64,000 nucleotides of DNA from Arthrobacter sp. MAHUQ-56 (GTDB lineage Bacteria > Actinomycetota > Actinomycetes > Actinomycetales > Micrococcaceae): assembly GCF_019710585.1 (NCBI RefSeq), contig NZ_JAIFZQ010000026.1:57920-121919 (forward strand), read 5' to 3'. Under the pieces are notes generated by a model. That model searched no databases. It was not told the DNA's origin and saw nothing but the letters and a program-made list of their open reading frames with translations. The position numbers and the translations under genes are program-made. Of the stretch, positions 17,989-27,094 are shown piece after piece. The first letter of the stretch is position 1; each line of letters begins with the position of its first letter.

Positions 17989-20900
17989 GTGAGTTCCAGC
18001 AATGATTCGTTTGTCCACCTGCACACCCACACCGAATATTCCATGCTGGATGGAGCTGCCCGCCTGGGGGAGCTGTTCGACGAGACCGAGCGCCTGGGCA
18101 TGCCTGCCCTTGCCACGACGGACCACGGCTACCTGTTCGGTGCTTTCGATTTCTGGCAGAAGGCCCAGGCCAAGGGCATCAAGCCGATCATCGGCGTCGA
18201 AGCCTATGTGACTCCGGGCACCGCGCGGACGGACAAGGAACGCGTGCGGTGGGGCGACGAATCCCAGCGCAAGGACGACGTCTCCGGTGGTGGCTCCTAC
18301 ACGCACATGACGCTGCTGAGCTACAACAACGTGGGCATGCGGAACCTGTTCCGCGCCTCCTCCATCGCGTCGCTGGACTCCGTCTTCGGCAAGTGGCCCC
18401 GGCTGGACCGCGAACTGCTGAACACCTATTCCGAGGGCCTCATCGCCACCACGGGATGCCCCTCCGGCGAAGTCCAGACCCGGCTGCGCCTCGGCCAGTA
18501 CCGCGAAGCCCTGGAAGCGGCGGCCGAATTCCGGGACATCTTCGGCGCGGAGAACTACTTCTGCGAACTGATGGACCACGGGCTTGATATCGAACGCCGT
18601 GTCACGGGGGACCTGCTGCGGCTCGCCAAGGACCTGAACCTGCCGCTGGTGGCCACGAACGACCTCCATTACACGCACGAGCACGACGCCAAGGCGCACG
18701 AGGCCCTGCTGGCCATCCAGTCCGGTTCCACCCTGCTGGAGCCGACGTACGACAACGGCGGCTCGCGCTTCGCCTTCTCCGGCAGCGGCTACTACCTCAA
18801 ATCCCCGCAGGAGATGCGGGAGCTCTTCCGCGACCACCCGGACGCCTGTGACAACACCCTGCTCATCGCGGAGCGCTGCGAGGTGTCCTTCAACACCGAC
18901 GCCAACTACATGCCCCGGTTCCCCTGCCCGCCGGGCGAGGACGAGACCTCGTGGCTGGTCAAGGAAGTGGACAAGGGACTGAAGTACCGGTATCCCGGCG
19001 GCGTCCCGGACGATGTCAGGAAACAGGCCGACTACGAGCTCGGCGTCATCACGTCCATGGGCTTCCCGGGCTACTTCCTGGTGGTTGCCGACTTCATCAA
19101 CTGGGCCAAGAACAACGGCATCCGGGTGGGCCCCGGCCGCGGCTCGGGTGCAGGCTCCATGGTGGCCTACGCGATGCGCATCACCGACCTCGACCCGCTG
19201 CGGCACGGACTGATCTTCGAACGGTTCCTGAACCCGGACCGCGTCTCCATGCCCGACTTCGACGTCGACTTCGATGACCGGCGCCGCTCCGAGGTCATCG
19301 ACTATGTGACCCGCAAGTACGGCGACGAGCGCGTGGCCATGATCGTCACCTACGGCACGATCAAGACCAAGCAGGCCCTCAAGGACTCATCCCGCGTCCT
19401 CGGCTACCCGTTCAGCATGGGCGAGACGCTGACCAAGGCGCTGCCGCCGGCCGTCATGGCCAAGGACATTCCGCTCGCGGACATCCAGAACCCCGAGGCC
19501 AAGCGGTATTCCGAGGCCGGCGACTTCCGGCAGCTGATCGCCACCGATCCCGAGGCCGCCAAGGTCTTCGAGACGGCACTGGGCATCGAGGGCCTGAAGC
19601 GCCAGTGGGGCGTGCACGCCGCCGGCGTCATCATGTCCTCGGACCCCATCATCGACGTCATCCCGATCATGCGCCGCTTCCAGGACGGCCAAGTCATCAC
19701 CCAGTTCGACTACCCGACGTCCGAGGGCCTGGGCCTGATCAAGATGGACTTCCTGGGCCTGCGGAACCTCACGATCATTTCCGACGCCCTTGAGAACATC
19801 AAGATGAACCGGGGCATCGACCTGGACCTGGAAAACCTCGAACTGGACGACGCCGCCTCCTACGAACTCCTGGCACGCGGTGACACCCTGGGCGTCTTCC
19901 AGCTCGACGGCGGTCCCATGCGGTCGCTGCTCAAGCTCATGAAGCCTGACAACTTCGAAGACATCTCCGCCGTCCTGGCGCTCTACCGGCCGGGCCCCAT
20001 GGGCGCCAACGCCCACACGGACTATGCACTGCGCAAGAACGGGATTCAGGAAGTCATCCCCATCCACCCGGAACTTGAGGAACCCCTCCGCGAGATCCTG
20101 GGCGGCACCTTCGGCCTGATCGTGTACCAGGAGCAGGTCATGGCCGTCGCGCAGAAGCTGGCAGGCTACTCGCTGGGCCAGGCAGACATTTTGCGCCGCG
20201 CGATGGGCAAGAAGAAGAAGTCCGAGCTGGATAAGCAGTTCGCCGGCTTCTCCCAGGGCATGCAGGACAACGGCTACTCCATGGAAGCCGTCAAGACTTT
20301 GTGGGACATCCTGCTGCCGTTCTCCGACTACGCCTTCAACAAGGCCCACTCGGCGGCGTACGGCGTCATCTCCTACTGGACCGCGTACCTCAAGGCGCAC
20401 TACGCGCCTGAGTACATGGCCGCGCTGCTGACCTCGGTGGGTGACGACAAGGACAAGTCCGCCATCTACCTGAATGAGTGCCGCCGCATGGGCATCACGG
20501 TGCTGCCGCCGGATGTCAACGAGTCCGCACTGAACTTCACCCCTGTGGGCAACGACATCCGCTTCGGCATGGGCGCCATCCGCAACGTGGGCGTCAACGC
20601 TGTGGAAGCCATGGTGGCCGCCCGTGAAAGCGAGGGCGCCTTCACGTCCTTCAAGGACTACCTGATGAAAGTTCCGGCCGTGGTCTGCAACAAGCGGACC
20701 ATCGAATCGCTGATCAAGTCCGGCGCGTTCGATTCACTGGGCCACCACCGCCGCGCCCTGGCCATGGTCCATGAAGAGGCCATCGATTCGGTCATCACCC
20801 TCAAGCGCAACGAGGCGATCGGCCAGTTCGACCTCTTCGCCGGGTTCGACGAAGCCGAATCGGAAGCGTCCCTCAGCATCGAGATTCCGGACCTGCCCGA

Positions 20901-21546
20901 GTGGGAAAAGAAGGACAAGCTCTCCTTCGAGCGGGACATGCTGGGCCTGTACGTCTCGGACCACCCGCTGCAGGGCCTGGAAGGCCTCCTGGCCCAGCAC
21001 GCGGAGATGAGCATCACGTCCATCCTGGGCGAGGACGGGCCGCAGGACGGTGCCATCATCACCATCGCCGGCATGATCACCTCCCTGAGCCGGCGGATCG
21101 CCAAGGCCAGCGGCAACGCGTATGCCCGCGCCGAAGTGGAGGATCTGGGCGGTTCGATTGAAGTGATGTTCTTCGGCCAGGTCTACGGGCCCATCGCCTC
21201 CGTGCTCGCCGAGGACCTGATCGTGGTGGTCAAGGGCAGGCTGCAAAAGCGCGATGACGGGGCCATCACGCTGAACTGCATGGAACTGTCCGTTCCGGAC
21301 CTCAGCGAGGGGCTGCACGGGCCGCTGGTGATCACCATGCCAACGCACAAGGCCACCGAAGCCGTGGTCACCGAACTCGGCGACGTGCTGCGCACGCACC
21401 GGGGCAACTCGGAGGTCCGGCTGCACCTGCAGGGGGACACCCGCACGGAGATCATGGGCCTGCCAGTCCACCTGCGGGTGAACCCCAGCCCTTCGCTCTT
21501 CGGTGACCTGAAAGTCCTGCTGGGCCCAGCCTGCCTGGACGCCTGA
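17989..21546 (+). CDS. dnaE: Replicative DNA polymerase III alpha subunit DnaE1
   Basis: The 1185 aa replicative polymerase. The N-terminal PHP domain starts at FVHLHTHTEYSMLDG (residues 8-22), retaining the metal-binding histidines; in Mycobacterium DnaE1 this domain is the proofreading exonuclease, so the same is likely here. The polymerase active site has PDFDVDFDD at residues 422-430 with the catalytic aspartates. A helix-hairpin-helix region and a C-terminal OB fold (IITIAGMITSLSRRI, near residue 1025) complete the protein. The start is GTG at 17989, consistent with a leaderless mRNA. A 16 bp perfect stem follows the stop. Confidence 0.97.
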   Translation: MSSSNDSFVHLHTHTEYSMLDGAARLGELFDETERLGMPALATTDHGYLFGAFDFWQKAQAKGIKPIIGVEAYVTPGTARTDKERVRWGDESQRKDDVSGGGSYTHMTLLSYNNVGMRNLFRASSIASLDSVFGKWPRLDRELLNTYSEGLIATTGCPSGEVQTRLRLGQYREALEAAAEFRDIFGAENYFCELMDHGLDIERRVTGDLLRLAKDLNLPLVATNDLHYTHEHDAKAHEALLAIQSGSTLLEPTYDNGGSRFAFSGSGYYLKSPQEMRELFRDHPDACDNTLLIAERCEVSFNTDANYMPRFPCPPGEDETSWLVKEVDKGLKYRYPGGVPDDVRKQADYELGVITSMGFPGYFLVVADFINWAKNNGIRVGPGRGSGAGSMVAYAMRITDLDPLRHGLIFERFLNPDRVSMPDFDVDFDDRRRSEVIDYVTRKYGDERVAMIVTYGTIKTKQALKDSSRVLGYPFSMGETLTKALPPAVMAKDIPLADIQNPEAKRYSEAGDFRQLIATDPEAAKVFETALGIEGLKRQWGVHAAGVIMSSDPIIDVIPIMRRFQDGQVITQFDYPTSEGLGLIKMDFLGLRNLTIISDALENIKMNRGIDLDLENLELDDAASYELLARGDTLGVFQLDGGPMRSLLKLMKPDNFEDISAVLALYRPGPMGANAHTDYALRKNGIQEVIPIHPELEEPLREILGGTFGLIVYQEQVMAVAQKLAGYSLGQADILRRAMGKKKKSELDKQFAGFSQGMQDNGYSMEAVKTLWDILLPFSDYAFNKAHSAAYGVISYWTAYLKAHYAPEYMAALLTSVGDDKDKSAIYLNECRRMGITVLPPDVNESALNFTPVGNDIRFGMGAIRNVGVNAVEAMVAARESEGAFTSFKDYLMKVPAVVCNKRTIESLIKSGAFDSLGHHRRALAMVHEEAIDSVITLKRNEAIGQFDLFAGFDEAESEASLSIEIPDLPEWEKKDKLSFERDMLGLYVSDHPLQGLEGLLAQHAEMSITSILGEDGPQDGAIITIAGMITSLSRRIAKASGNAYARAEVEDLGGSIEVMFFGQVYGPIASVLAEDLIVVVKGRLQKRDDGAITLNCMELSVPDLSEGLHGPLVITMPTHKATEAVVTELGDVLRTHRGNSEVRLHLQGDTRTEIMGLPVHLRVNPSPSLFGDLKVLLGPACLDA

Positions 21547-21553
21547 CAGCGAC

Positions 21554-21591
21554 GCGGACGACGGCGGGAAGTACCTCCCGCCGTCGTCCGC
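21554..21591 (+). terminator. Terminator between dnaE1 and the convergent flavin reductase
   Basis: A perfect 16 bp stem (GCGGACGACGGCGGGA and its complement) with a 6-base loop, followed by a weak T-rich stretch. It lies between two convergent genes and could serve both. Confidence 0.8.
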
Positions 21592-21610
21592 GCCTTTGTG
21601 CCGGGCTGGC

Positions 21611-22111
21611 CTAAATCTCGTAGTCGAGGGGAACGGGCTGCCCGTAGGCGCCGCCGTGGTACAGCAGCGGCGAGCCGTCGCCGCCCACCTGGCCGTCCAC
21701 CACCTGGACCACCACCACGGCGTTGTTCTCGAAGGACAGCCGCATCTGCACCTCGCCGATCAGCCACCCGGCGACGTCCTTCAGGATGGGCACCCCCCGG
21801 GGGCCGATCTCCCAGTGGTTGCCTTCGAACCTGTTACCTGGCCGCGCAAACCGGGCGGCCAGCTCCTGGTTCTCCAGGCCCAGCATGTGGACGCCCAGGT
21901 ACTGCGTGTTGGCGACGGCGGGCCAGGACCTGGAACTGCGTGCCATGTTGAAGGTGAAGCGCGGGGGCTTCGCGGACAGCGAGGCCACGGAGGTGGCGGT
22001 GAAACCGTAGGGCTCGTCCTGGTAGTTCACCGTGATGATGGCGACGCCTGCGGCATGGCGCCGGAACATCTCCCTGAACGTCTGCTCGAACGGCGCGGTG
22101 TTGTCGGTCAC
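21611..22111 (-). CDS. Flavin reductase domain protein
   Basis: A 166 aa FMN-binding split-barrel protein of the Flavin_Reduct family. These enzymes use NAD(P)H to reduce free flavin, often for a two-component monooxygenase. Visible family features are FRRHAAGVAIITVNYQDEPY near the N-terminus, FTATSVASLSAKPPRFTFNM, and the C-terminal LLYHGGAYGQP. The start is GTG at 22111 with AGGAG upstream. No monooxygenase partner lies next to it, so the physiological partner is unknown. Confidence 0.85.
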   Translation of the reverse strand: MTDNTAPFEQTFREMFRRHAAGVAIITVNYQDEPYGFTATSVASLSAKPPRFTFNMARSSRSWPAVANTQYLGVHMLGLENQELAARFARPGNRFEGNHWEIGPRGVPILKDVAGWLIGEVQMRLSFENNAVVVVQVVDGQVGGDGSPLLYHGGAYGQPVPLDYEI

Positions 22112-22236
22112 CGGAACTCCTGGCGATAAGTGGCGTGTCTCTTACTCCAAGCCTATTGGGCTTTCGGGCCGCCGTGGAAAACCCGCAGCAGCACACCCCA
22201 CGCCACCCGGCGCCGGGGGATACGGGGAACCTTTGT

Positions 22237-22242
22237 TAAGGT
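22237..22242 (+). promoter_or_regulatory. -10 element of a leaderless transcript
   Basis: TAAGGT lies seven bases before the ATG at 22250. No ribosome binding site is present. Confidence 0.5.
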
Positions 22243-22249
22243 GTGTTGC

Positions 22250-22777
22250 ATGACGAATTCTGTCCGGCCCGCCCGGCTGCCCTGGAGCATGTTGCTGGTC
22301 CCGGCGGCGGCGGGGATCCCCGCTGGCATTCTCTGGTGGGTCCTGGCACCGGGCGGCCTGAACCTCCTTACCAGGGACCCCGCCCTGGCAACGGGCGGCA
22401 ACCCGGTGGTGTGGCTTCCGCGGGACCTGACCCTCGCAGGCATCATGGTGCTGGCCGGCTGCCTGCTGGCGGTGTTCCTGTCCGACGGGAAGCGCAGGGA
22501 CCCGCAGGCGGCGCTGCTGATGGGGCTGGCGGGGGCGTTGGCCGGCAGCATTCTGGCGTGGCAGACAGGCCTCCTCGCTGCCCGGCTCTGGGGTCCGGCG
22601 GCGGACGCTTCGGCCAACGCCAGCGTCGCCTTCTCCCTGCGTGCCTGGCCCGTCCTGCTGCTGTGGCCCGGCGCCACGGCCGTCTCGATCTTTGTCCTGG
22701 AACTGGTGACCCTGCTCGGCCGGAAGCCCGCGGATGGCGGGCAGGGAACTCCGGGCAGTTTCAGCGCCGTAAAATAG
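22250..22777 (+). CDS. Small integral membrane protein of unknown function
   Basis: A 175 aa protein with about four hydrophobic segments (for example SMLLVPAAAGIPAGILWWVL, LAGIMVLAGCLLAVFL and VLLLWPGATAVSIFVLELV) and a short polar C-terminus. It loosely resembles DUF2567-type actinobacterial membrane proteins, but I cannot assign it. The frame is open further upstream; the ATG at 22250 is chosen because a -10 element sits at leaderless distance and the upstream residues are not protein-like. Its stop lies four bases before hisD, and the hisD -10 overlaps that stop. Confidence 0.7.
   Translation: MTNSVRPARLPWSMLLVPAAAGIPAGILWWVLAPGGLNLLTRDPALATGGNPVVWLPRDLTLAGIMVLAGCLLAVFLSDGKRRDPQAALLMGLAGALAGSILAWQTGLLAARLWGPAADASANASVAFSLRAWPVLLLWPGATAVSIFVLELVTLLGRKPADGGQGTPGSFSAVK
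22770..22775 (+). promoter_or_regulatory. -10 element of a leaderless hisD transcript
   Basis: TAAAAT ends six bases before the hisD GTG at 22782 and overlaps the stop codon of the upstream membrane protein gene. No ribosome site is present. Confidence 0.65.
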
Positions 22778-22781
22778 GCGG

Positions 22782-24155
22782 GTGACCATTTCCCCGGAGT
22801 TCCCTGTCCCAGCGACTGCCGCCGTCGATTTCCGCACCATTGACCTTCGCGGGCGCAGCATGAGCCTCGCCGCGCTGCGCGCCGCCGTCCCGCGGGCCCA
22901 GGGCCAGACCATGGCGGACGCCGAGGAAAAGGTCCTGGACATCATCTCCGCTGTACGCGGGCGCGGTTTTGCTGCCCTGGCCGAGCTGGCCCGGAAGTTC
23001 GACGGCGTGGAGCAGGACCACCCGCTGGTCCCCGCACAGGCAATTGCCGACGCCCTGGCCGGGCTGGATCCCGCCGTGCGGACCGCGCTGGAGGAGTCCA
23101 TCAGCCGGGCCCGGAAGTTCGCGGACGGACAGCGGCCCCGCAATGTCGACGTCGAACTCGGCGACGGCGCGGTGGTGAGCCAGAACTGGGTTCCCGTGGC
23201 GCGCGTGGGCCTGTATGTTCCCGGCGGGCTTGCCGTCTACCCGTCGTCCGTGATCATGAACGTCGTTCCCGCACTCGCCGCCGGCGTCGAGTCCATTGCC
23301 CTGGCTTCGCCCCCGCAGAAGGAGTTCGGCGGACTGCCGCACCCCACCATCCTGGCTGCGGCGGCCCTGCTGGGAATCACCGAGGTGTACGCCATCGGCG
23401 GCGCGCAGGCCATCGCCGCCTTCGCCTACGGGGCGGAAAGCAACGCCCACGGCCCGGCGCTGGAGCCCGTGGACGTGGTGACCGGCCCGGGGAATATCTT
23501 CGTCGCCACCGCCAAGCGGCTGGTGAAGGGCGTCGTGGGGATCGATTCGGAGGCGGGAACCACCGAGATCGCCGTCCTGGCCGATGACTCCGCCCAGCCC
23601 GCGCTGGTCGCGGCGGACCTGGTGAGCCAGGCCGAGCATGACCCGAAAGCGGCTTCGGTGCTGATCACCGATTCCGAGGAACTTGTGACGGCAGTGCGGG
23701 CCGAACTGGAGCGGCAGGCAGGCATCACCAAGCACTCCGCACGCGTCCGGGAGGCCCTCTCCGGCCCGCAGTCCGGCGCTGTGCTGGTGGACGGACTGGA
23801 GCAGGGCATCGCGGCGTGCGACGCCTACGCCGCAGAGCACCTGGAGATCATGACGCGGGACGCTGCGAAGGTGGCGGCACGTATCCGCAACGCCGGCGCC
23901 ATCTTCGTGGGCGATTACAGCCCGGTCAGCCTGGGCGACTACTGCGCAGGCTCGAACCACGTGCTGCCCACCAGCGGCACCGCTGCCTTCTCCTCGGGGC
24001 TGAACGTCACCACTTTCCTGCGGGCCATCCAGGTCATCAACTACAGTGAGTCCGCCCTGGCCGAGGTCAGCAGCCACATCGTCAACCTGTCCCGGGCGGA
24101 GGACCTGCCGGCCCACGGAGACGCCGTGACGGCCCGGTTCCCGGAGACGCCGTAG
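22782..24155 (+). CDS. hisD: Histidinol dehydrogenase HisD
   Basis: The zinc enzyme that carries out the last two steps of histidine synthesis, oxidising L-histidinol to L-histidine with NAD+. It is 457 aa. Family stretches include ARVGLYVPGGLAVYPSSV, the NAD-site region YAIGGAQAIAAFAYG, VTGPGNIFVATAKR and the metal/substrate region LVSQAEHDPKA. AEHLEIMT and GDYCAGSNHVLPT near the C-terminus are also typical. The rest of the his operon is not in the window downstream; nrdR follows instead. Confidence 0.96.
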   Translation: MTISPEFPVPATAAVDFRTIDLRGRSMSLAALRAAVPRAQGQTMADAEEKVLDIISAVRGRGFAALAELARKFDGVEQDHPLVPAQAIADALAGLDPAVRTALEESISRARKFADGQRPRNVDVELGDGAVVSQNWVPVARVGLYVPGGLAVYPSSVIMNVVPALAAGVESIALASPPQKEFGGLPHPTILAAAALLGITEVYAIGGAQAIAAFAYGAESNAHGPALEPVDVVTGPGNIFVATAKRLVKGVVGIDSEAGTTEIAVLADDSAQPALVAADLVSQAEHDPKAASVLITDSEELVTAVRAELERQAGITKHSARVREALSGPQSGAVLVDGLEQGIAACDAYAAEHLEIMTRDAAKVAARIRNAGAIFVGDYSPVSLGDYCAGSNHVLPTSGTAAFSSGLNVTTFLRAIQVINYSESALAEVSSHIVNLSRAEDLPAHGDAVTARFPETP

Positions 24156-24156
24156 C

Positions 24157-24200
24157 TACTACATGTAGTAATTACAGGATTGTTATTCCCCCAGATATGG
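24157..24200 (+). promoter_or_regulatory. Palindrome, candidate NrdR autoregulatory site
   Basis: TACTACATGTAGTA at 24157-24170 is a perfect 14 bp palindrome. A second, imperfect dyad CCAGATATGG (24191-24200) is centred 32 bases (about three helical turns) downstream. NrdR typically binds paired AT-rich palindromes near promoters, and the pair here brackets the -35 of the nrdR promoter. The assignment is an inference from position and spacing. Confidence 0.45.
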
Positions 24201-24209
24201 CCGTAAACT
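24180..24209 (+). promoter_or_regulatory. Candidate nrdR promoter
   Basis: TTGTTA at 24180-24185 and TAAACT at 24204-24209 are separated by 18 bases. Transcription would start near 24216, leaving a leader of about 75 bases and an ordinary ribosome site before nrdR. Confidence 0.5.
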
Positions 24210-24290
24210 GAAAGGCGCCACAGCATTGCCGCCCGGCGGCGATGATGGCCCTGACCACGTTGCACACCACAAGCGAGAAGGGGGAACGCC

Positions 24291-24791
24291 ATGTATTGCC
24301 CGTTCTGCCGCAACCCCGATTCCCGCGTAGTGGACAGCCGGATGGCTGACGACGGGTCAGCAATCCGCCGGCGCCGCCAGTGCCCCGAATGCGGCCGCCG
24401 CTTCACCACGGTCGAAACCACCAGCCTGTCCGTCATCAAGCGCTCGGGCGTGGGGGAGCCGTTCAGCCGGAGCAAGGTCATCAACGGCGTGCGGAAAGCC
24501 TGCCAGGGCCGGCCCGTGAGCGAGGACGACCTCGCCCTGCTCGCCCAGGAGGTGGAGGAGCAGATCAGGGCTTCCGGAGCTGCCGAGATCGACGCCCACG
24601 AGGTTGGCCTCGCCATCCTTGGCCCCCTGCAGAAGCTCGACAAGGTGGCCTACCTCCGCTTCGCCAGCGTCTACCAGGCTTTCGAATCCCTTGAGGATTT
24701 TGAAACAGCCATTGCCCTGCTCCGCCACGAGGCCGAGGATGACGCCAAGGGCGCATCGGGCGCGAAGAGCTCCGAGAAGAGCCCCCTCTAG
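24291..24791 (+). CDS. nrdR: Ribonucleotide reductase regulator NrdR
   Basis: A 166 aa repressor of ribonucleotide reductase genes that senses ATP/dATP. The N-terminal zinc ribbon has C3, C6, C31 and C34 (MYCPFC and RQCPECGRRF), followed by the ATP-cone domain starting at VIKRSGVGEPFSRSKVINGV. Length and architecture are typical, with an extra acidic C-terminal tail of about 15 residues. A purine-rich AGAAGGGGGA ribosome site precedes the ATG. The upstream palindromes suggest that it controls itself. Confidence 0.95.
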   Translation: MYCPFCRNPDSRVVDSRMADDGSAIRRRRQCPECGRRFTTVETTSLSVIKRSGVGEPFSRSKVINGVRKACQGRPVSEDDLALLAQEVEEQIRASGAAEIDAHEVGLAILGPLQKLDKVAYLRFASVYQAFESLEDFETAIALLRHEAEDDAKGASGAKSSEKSPL

Positions 24792-24793
24792 AC

Positions 24794-24835
24794 GCCGGTG
24801 GCGGCAGCGGAGGGGAAGCCGCAGCCGCCACCGGC
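24794..24835 (+). terminator. Hairpin between nrdR and the convergent ppgK
   Basis: The arms GCCGGTGGCGGC and GCCGCCACCGGC are perfectly complementary over 12 bases with an 18-base loop. Located between convergent genes; no U-run, so activity is inferred. Confidence 0.6.
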
Positions 24836-24842
24836 ACCAGCG

Positions 24843-25646
24843 CTACTTGGCCAGTTTGTGCTGGAGCGCGATTTCCAGGGCGGCGCCCACAATTCCTGCC
24901 TCGTTGCGCAGCACGGCAGGCACGATCGGCGTGCGGAGCTTGAGGTTGGGAAGGTATTCATCCGCGCGCTTCGAAATACCGCCGCCCACGATGAACAGTT
25001 CCGGCGAGAACAGGAACTCGACATGCGAGAAGTAGCGCTGCAGCAGCACGCTGTACTCGTCCCACGACAGGCCGTCCCGTTCCCGTGCCACGGCGGACGC
25101 CTTCGACTCGGCGTCGAAACCGTCGATTTCCAGGTGTCCCAGCTCAGCGTTCGGCACCAGCTTGCCGTCGAAGATGAAGGCTGATCCGATGCCGGTGCCC
25201 AGCGTGATGACCAGGACGGTGCCGGACACGCCCGCGCCGGCGCCGTAGCGGGCTTCGGCCAGGCCTGCGGCATCGGCGTCGTTGATGACCTCAACCGGCC
25301 GGCCCAGCCGCGCGGTGAGGAGCGCGTCGATGTCCGTCTCCAGCCAGCTCTTGTCCACGTTGGCGGCCGAATGGACCACACCGTGCTGGATGATGCCGGG
25401 GAACGTCACGCCGACGGGCGAACCGGCGGCAGGCGCCTCGGGCCGGGCCGAGAGTTCCGCCACCACCAGGGCCACGGCTTCGGCCACCGCCTCCGGGGTG
25501 GCGGGCTGCGGGGTGGGCACGCGGAACCGGTCACCCAGGAGCTTGCCCTTCTTCAGGTCGACAATGCCGCCCTTGATACCCGTTCCACCGATATCGATGC
25601 CGATCAGCGGTTCGTTCTTGTGCGGCTTCTCGTCGTTCTTGGCCAA
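24843..25646 (-). CDS. ppgK: Polyphosphate/ATP glucokinase (glucomannokinase)
   Basis: A ROK-family cytoplasmic kinase that phosphorylates glucose (and probably mannose) using inorganic polyphosphate or ATP. The phosphate loop IGIDIGGTGIKGGIV is near the N-terminus. The stretch starting ITLGTGIGSAFIFDG and the catalytic/sugar-site residues in INDADAAGLAEAR and GHLEIDG follow. The zinc-binding Cys cluster of ordinary ROK kinases is absent, as expected for polyphosphate glucokinases. From memory the sequence is nearly the same as the Arthrobacter sp. KM glucomannokinase. I chose the TTG at 25646 (MAKNDEKPHKN), which starts the protein where that enzyme does; an ATG at 25691 would add 15 unrelated residues. 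Confidence 0.92.
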   Translation of the reverse strand: MAKNDEKPHKNEPLIGIDIGGTGIKGGIVDLKKGKLLGDRFRVPTPQPATPEAVAEAVALVVAELSARPEAPAAGSPVGVTFPGIIQHGVVHSAANVDKSWLETDIDALLTARLGRPVEVINDADAAGLAEARYGAGAGVSGTVLVITLGTGIGSAFIFDGKLVPNAELGHLEIDGFDAESKASAVARERDGLSWDEYSVLLQRYFSHVEFLFSPELFIVGGGISKRADEYLPNLKLRTPIVPAVLRNEAGIVGAALEIALQHKLAK

Positions 25647-25772
25647 TGCGGTTTTCCGTTCGTGACAGGGGCGGGCAGGTAAGGGGCGCATCGGGGCGCC
25701 CCTGGTTTGGATTCTCCGGCGTGGACCGGTTCTGCGTGCTTGGTTCTACGTGCTTTTGCCGGTGGGGCCCGG

Positions 25773-26651
25773 TCAGGGGAGGGTCAGGATTTCTGCGCCG
25801 GTCTCGGTGACCAGCAGCGTGTGTTCGAACTGCGCCGTGCGCTTACGGTCCCTGGTGACCACCGTCCAGTCGTCGCTCCACATGTCCCATTCCACCGTGC
25901 CCAGCGTGAGCATCGGCTCGATGGTGAACACCATGCCGGCCTCGATGACGGTGTTGTAGGCAGGGGCGGCGTCGTAGTGGGGAATGATCAGGCCGGTGTG
26001 GAAGGCCTCGCCGACGCCGTGGCCGGTGAAGTCGCGCACCACGCCGTAGCCGAAGCGCTTGGCATAGGACTCGATGGCACGGCCGATGATGTTGATCTCT
26101 CGGCCCGGGGCCACCGCCTTGATGGCCCGGTTCAGCGACTCCCGGGTCCGTTCCACCAGCAGCCGGGACTCCTCGTCGACGTCGCCCACCAGGAAGGTGT
26201 AATTCGTGTCGCCGTGGACACCGTCGATGTACGCCGTGATGTCGATGTTCAGGATGTCGCCGTCCTGGACCACCGTGCTGTCCGGAATGCCGTGGCAAAT
26301 AACCTCGTTCAGGGACGAACACAGCGACTTGGGGAAGCCGCGGTAGCCCAGGGTAGAGGGGTAGGCGTGGTGGTCGAGCAGGAATTCGTGGCCCACCTTG
26401 TCCAGCTGGTCCGTGGTGACGCCTGGCTGGATGTGCTTTCCGACCTCCACGATGGCCTGGGCTGCGATCTTTCCGGCGACCCGGATCTTCTCGATCGTCC
26501 CGGCGGACTTGACCTCGGATCCGGTGAACTTGGCCGGGGCAGGCTTGCCGACATACTCCGGGCGGGGGATGGACGCCGGAACGGGACGCTGCGGGCTGAC
26601 GGCTCCAGGGGTGAGGGTGCCGATGGGTGCAGTCGAGGCAAGGGAAGGCAT
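25773..26651 (-). CDS. map: Methionine aminopeptidase, type I
   Basis: A cytoplasmic metalloprotease that removes the initiator methionine from new proteins. It is 292 aa; an N-terminal extension of about 40 residues precedes the pita-bread fold. Metal-ligand regions are visible in DGDILNIDITAYIDGVHGDT (two aspartates), FTGHGVGEAFH (His) and MVFTIEPMLTLG (Glu). Its start ATG has a -10 element six bases upstream on the same strand, so the mRNA is likely leaderless. It is convergent with nothing nearby and divergent from the small SPOR gene. Confidence 0.95.
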   Translation of the reverse strand: MPSLASTAPIGTLTPGAVSPQRPVPASIPRPEYVGKPAPAKFTGSEVKSAGTIEKIRVAGKIAAQAIVEVGKHIQPGVTTDQLDKVGHEFLLDHHAYPSTLGYRGFPKSLCSSLNEVICHGIPDSTVVQDGDILNIDITAYIDGVHGDTNYTFLVGDVDEESRLLVERTRESLNRAIKAVAPGREINIIGRAIESYAKRFGYGVVRDFTGHGVGEAFHTGLIIPHYDAAPAYNTVIEAGMVFTIEPMLTLGTVEWDMWSDDWTVVTRDRKRTAQFEHTLLVTETGAEILTLP

Positions 26652-26657
26652 AGATTG

Positions 26658-26663
26658 ATCATA
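26658..26663 (-). promoter_or_regulatory. -10 element of a leaderless map transcript
   Basis: On the minus strand TATGAT ends exactly six bases before the map ATG, leaving no leader. Confidence 0.65.
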
Positions 26664-26769
26664 TAAGGCACCGCTGAACGCCCAATAACCGACAGGCGGC
26701 GAAGACCCGCCGCGGGGTTTAAGTTACGTGGGTCACCCTGCGGTGCCCCCGACGGAACGAGGAGCAACG

Positions 26770-26934
26770 ATGACCGAGTATTGGTTCAACATCAACACCC
26801 ACGAGGTGGAAGAGGACCGGCTGTCGGACTGGAGCCAGCTCATTGGCCCGTACAAGACCAGGGCCGAAGCCGAGCATGCTTTGGAGAAGGTGAAGGCGCG
26901 CAACGAGGCCTGGGAAAAGGGCGACGACGACTGA
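26770..26934 (+). CDS. Small SPOR-like protein
   Basis: A 54 aa protein, MTEYWFNINTHEVEEDRLSD followed by WSQLIGPYKTRAEAEHALEK. The pattern GPYKTRAEAEHALEKV is SPOR-domain-like (the repeat that binds denuded peptidoglycan in larger proteins), but the protein lacks a signal peptide or membrane anchor, so it is probably cytoplasmic. Such short SPOR-like proteins are common beside map in Arthrobacter relatives; the role is unknown. A strong ACGAGGAG ribosome site precedes the ATG, and a -10-like TAAGTT lies at 26719-26724. Confidence 0.8.
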   Translation: MTEYWFNINTHEVEEDRLSDWSQLIGPYKTRAEAEHALEKVKARNEAWEKGDDD

Positions 26935-27094
26935 ACAGGTGGCGGGCGCAGGGGCGCCTGGGCGGCGCTCCTCGGCGGACTGCCTCGGCCGCGGGCGGCC
27001 TCACCTTGACGTCCGCTTCCGGAGCACCACCAGACGCCGACACGTCACCCGCCCGTTGCGGTCAGGTCGCCTGTTCCAGCGCCGTTGTAAAAAG

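Noticed and set aside
26935..27094. Small frames between the SPOR-like gene and panB.
   Set aside because: They are short, Arg-rich, lack ribosome sites and overlap each other on both strands.
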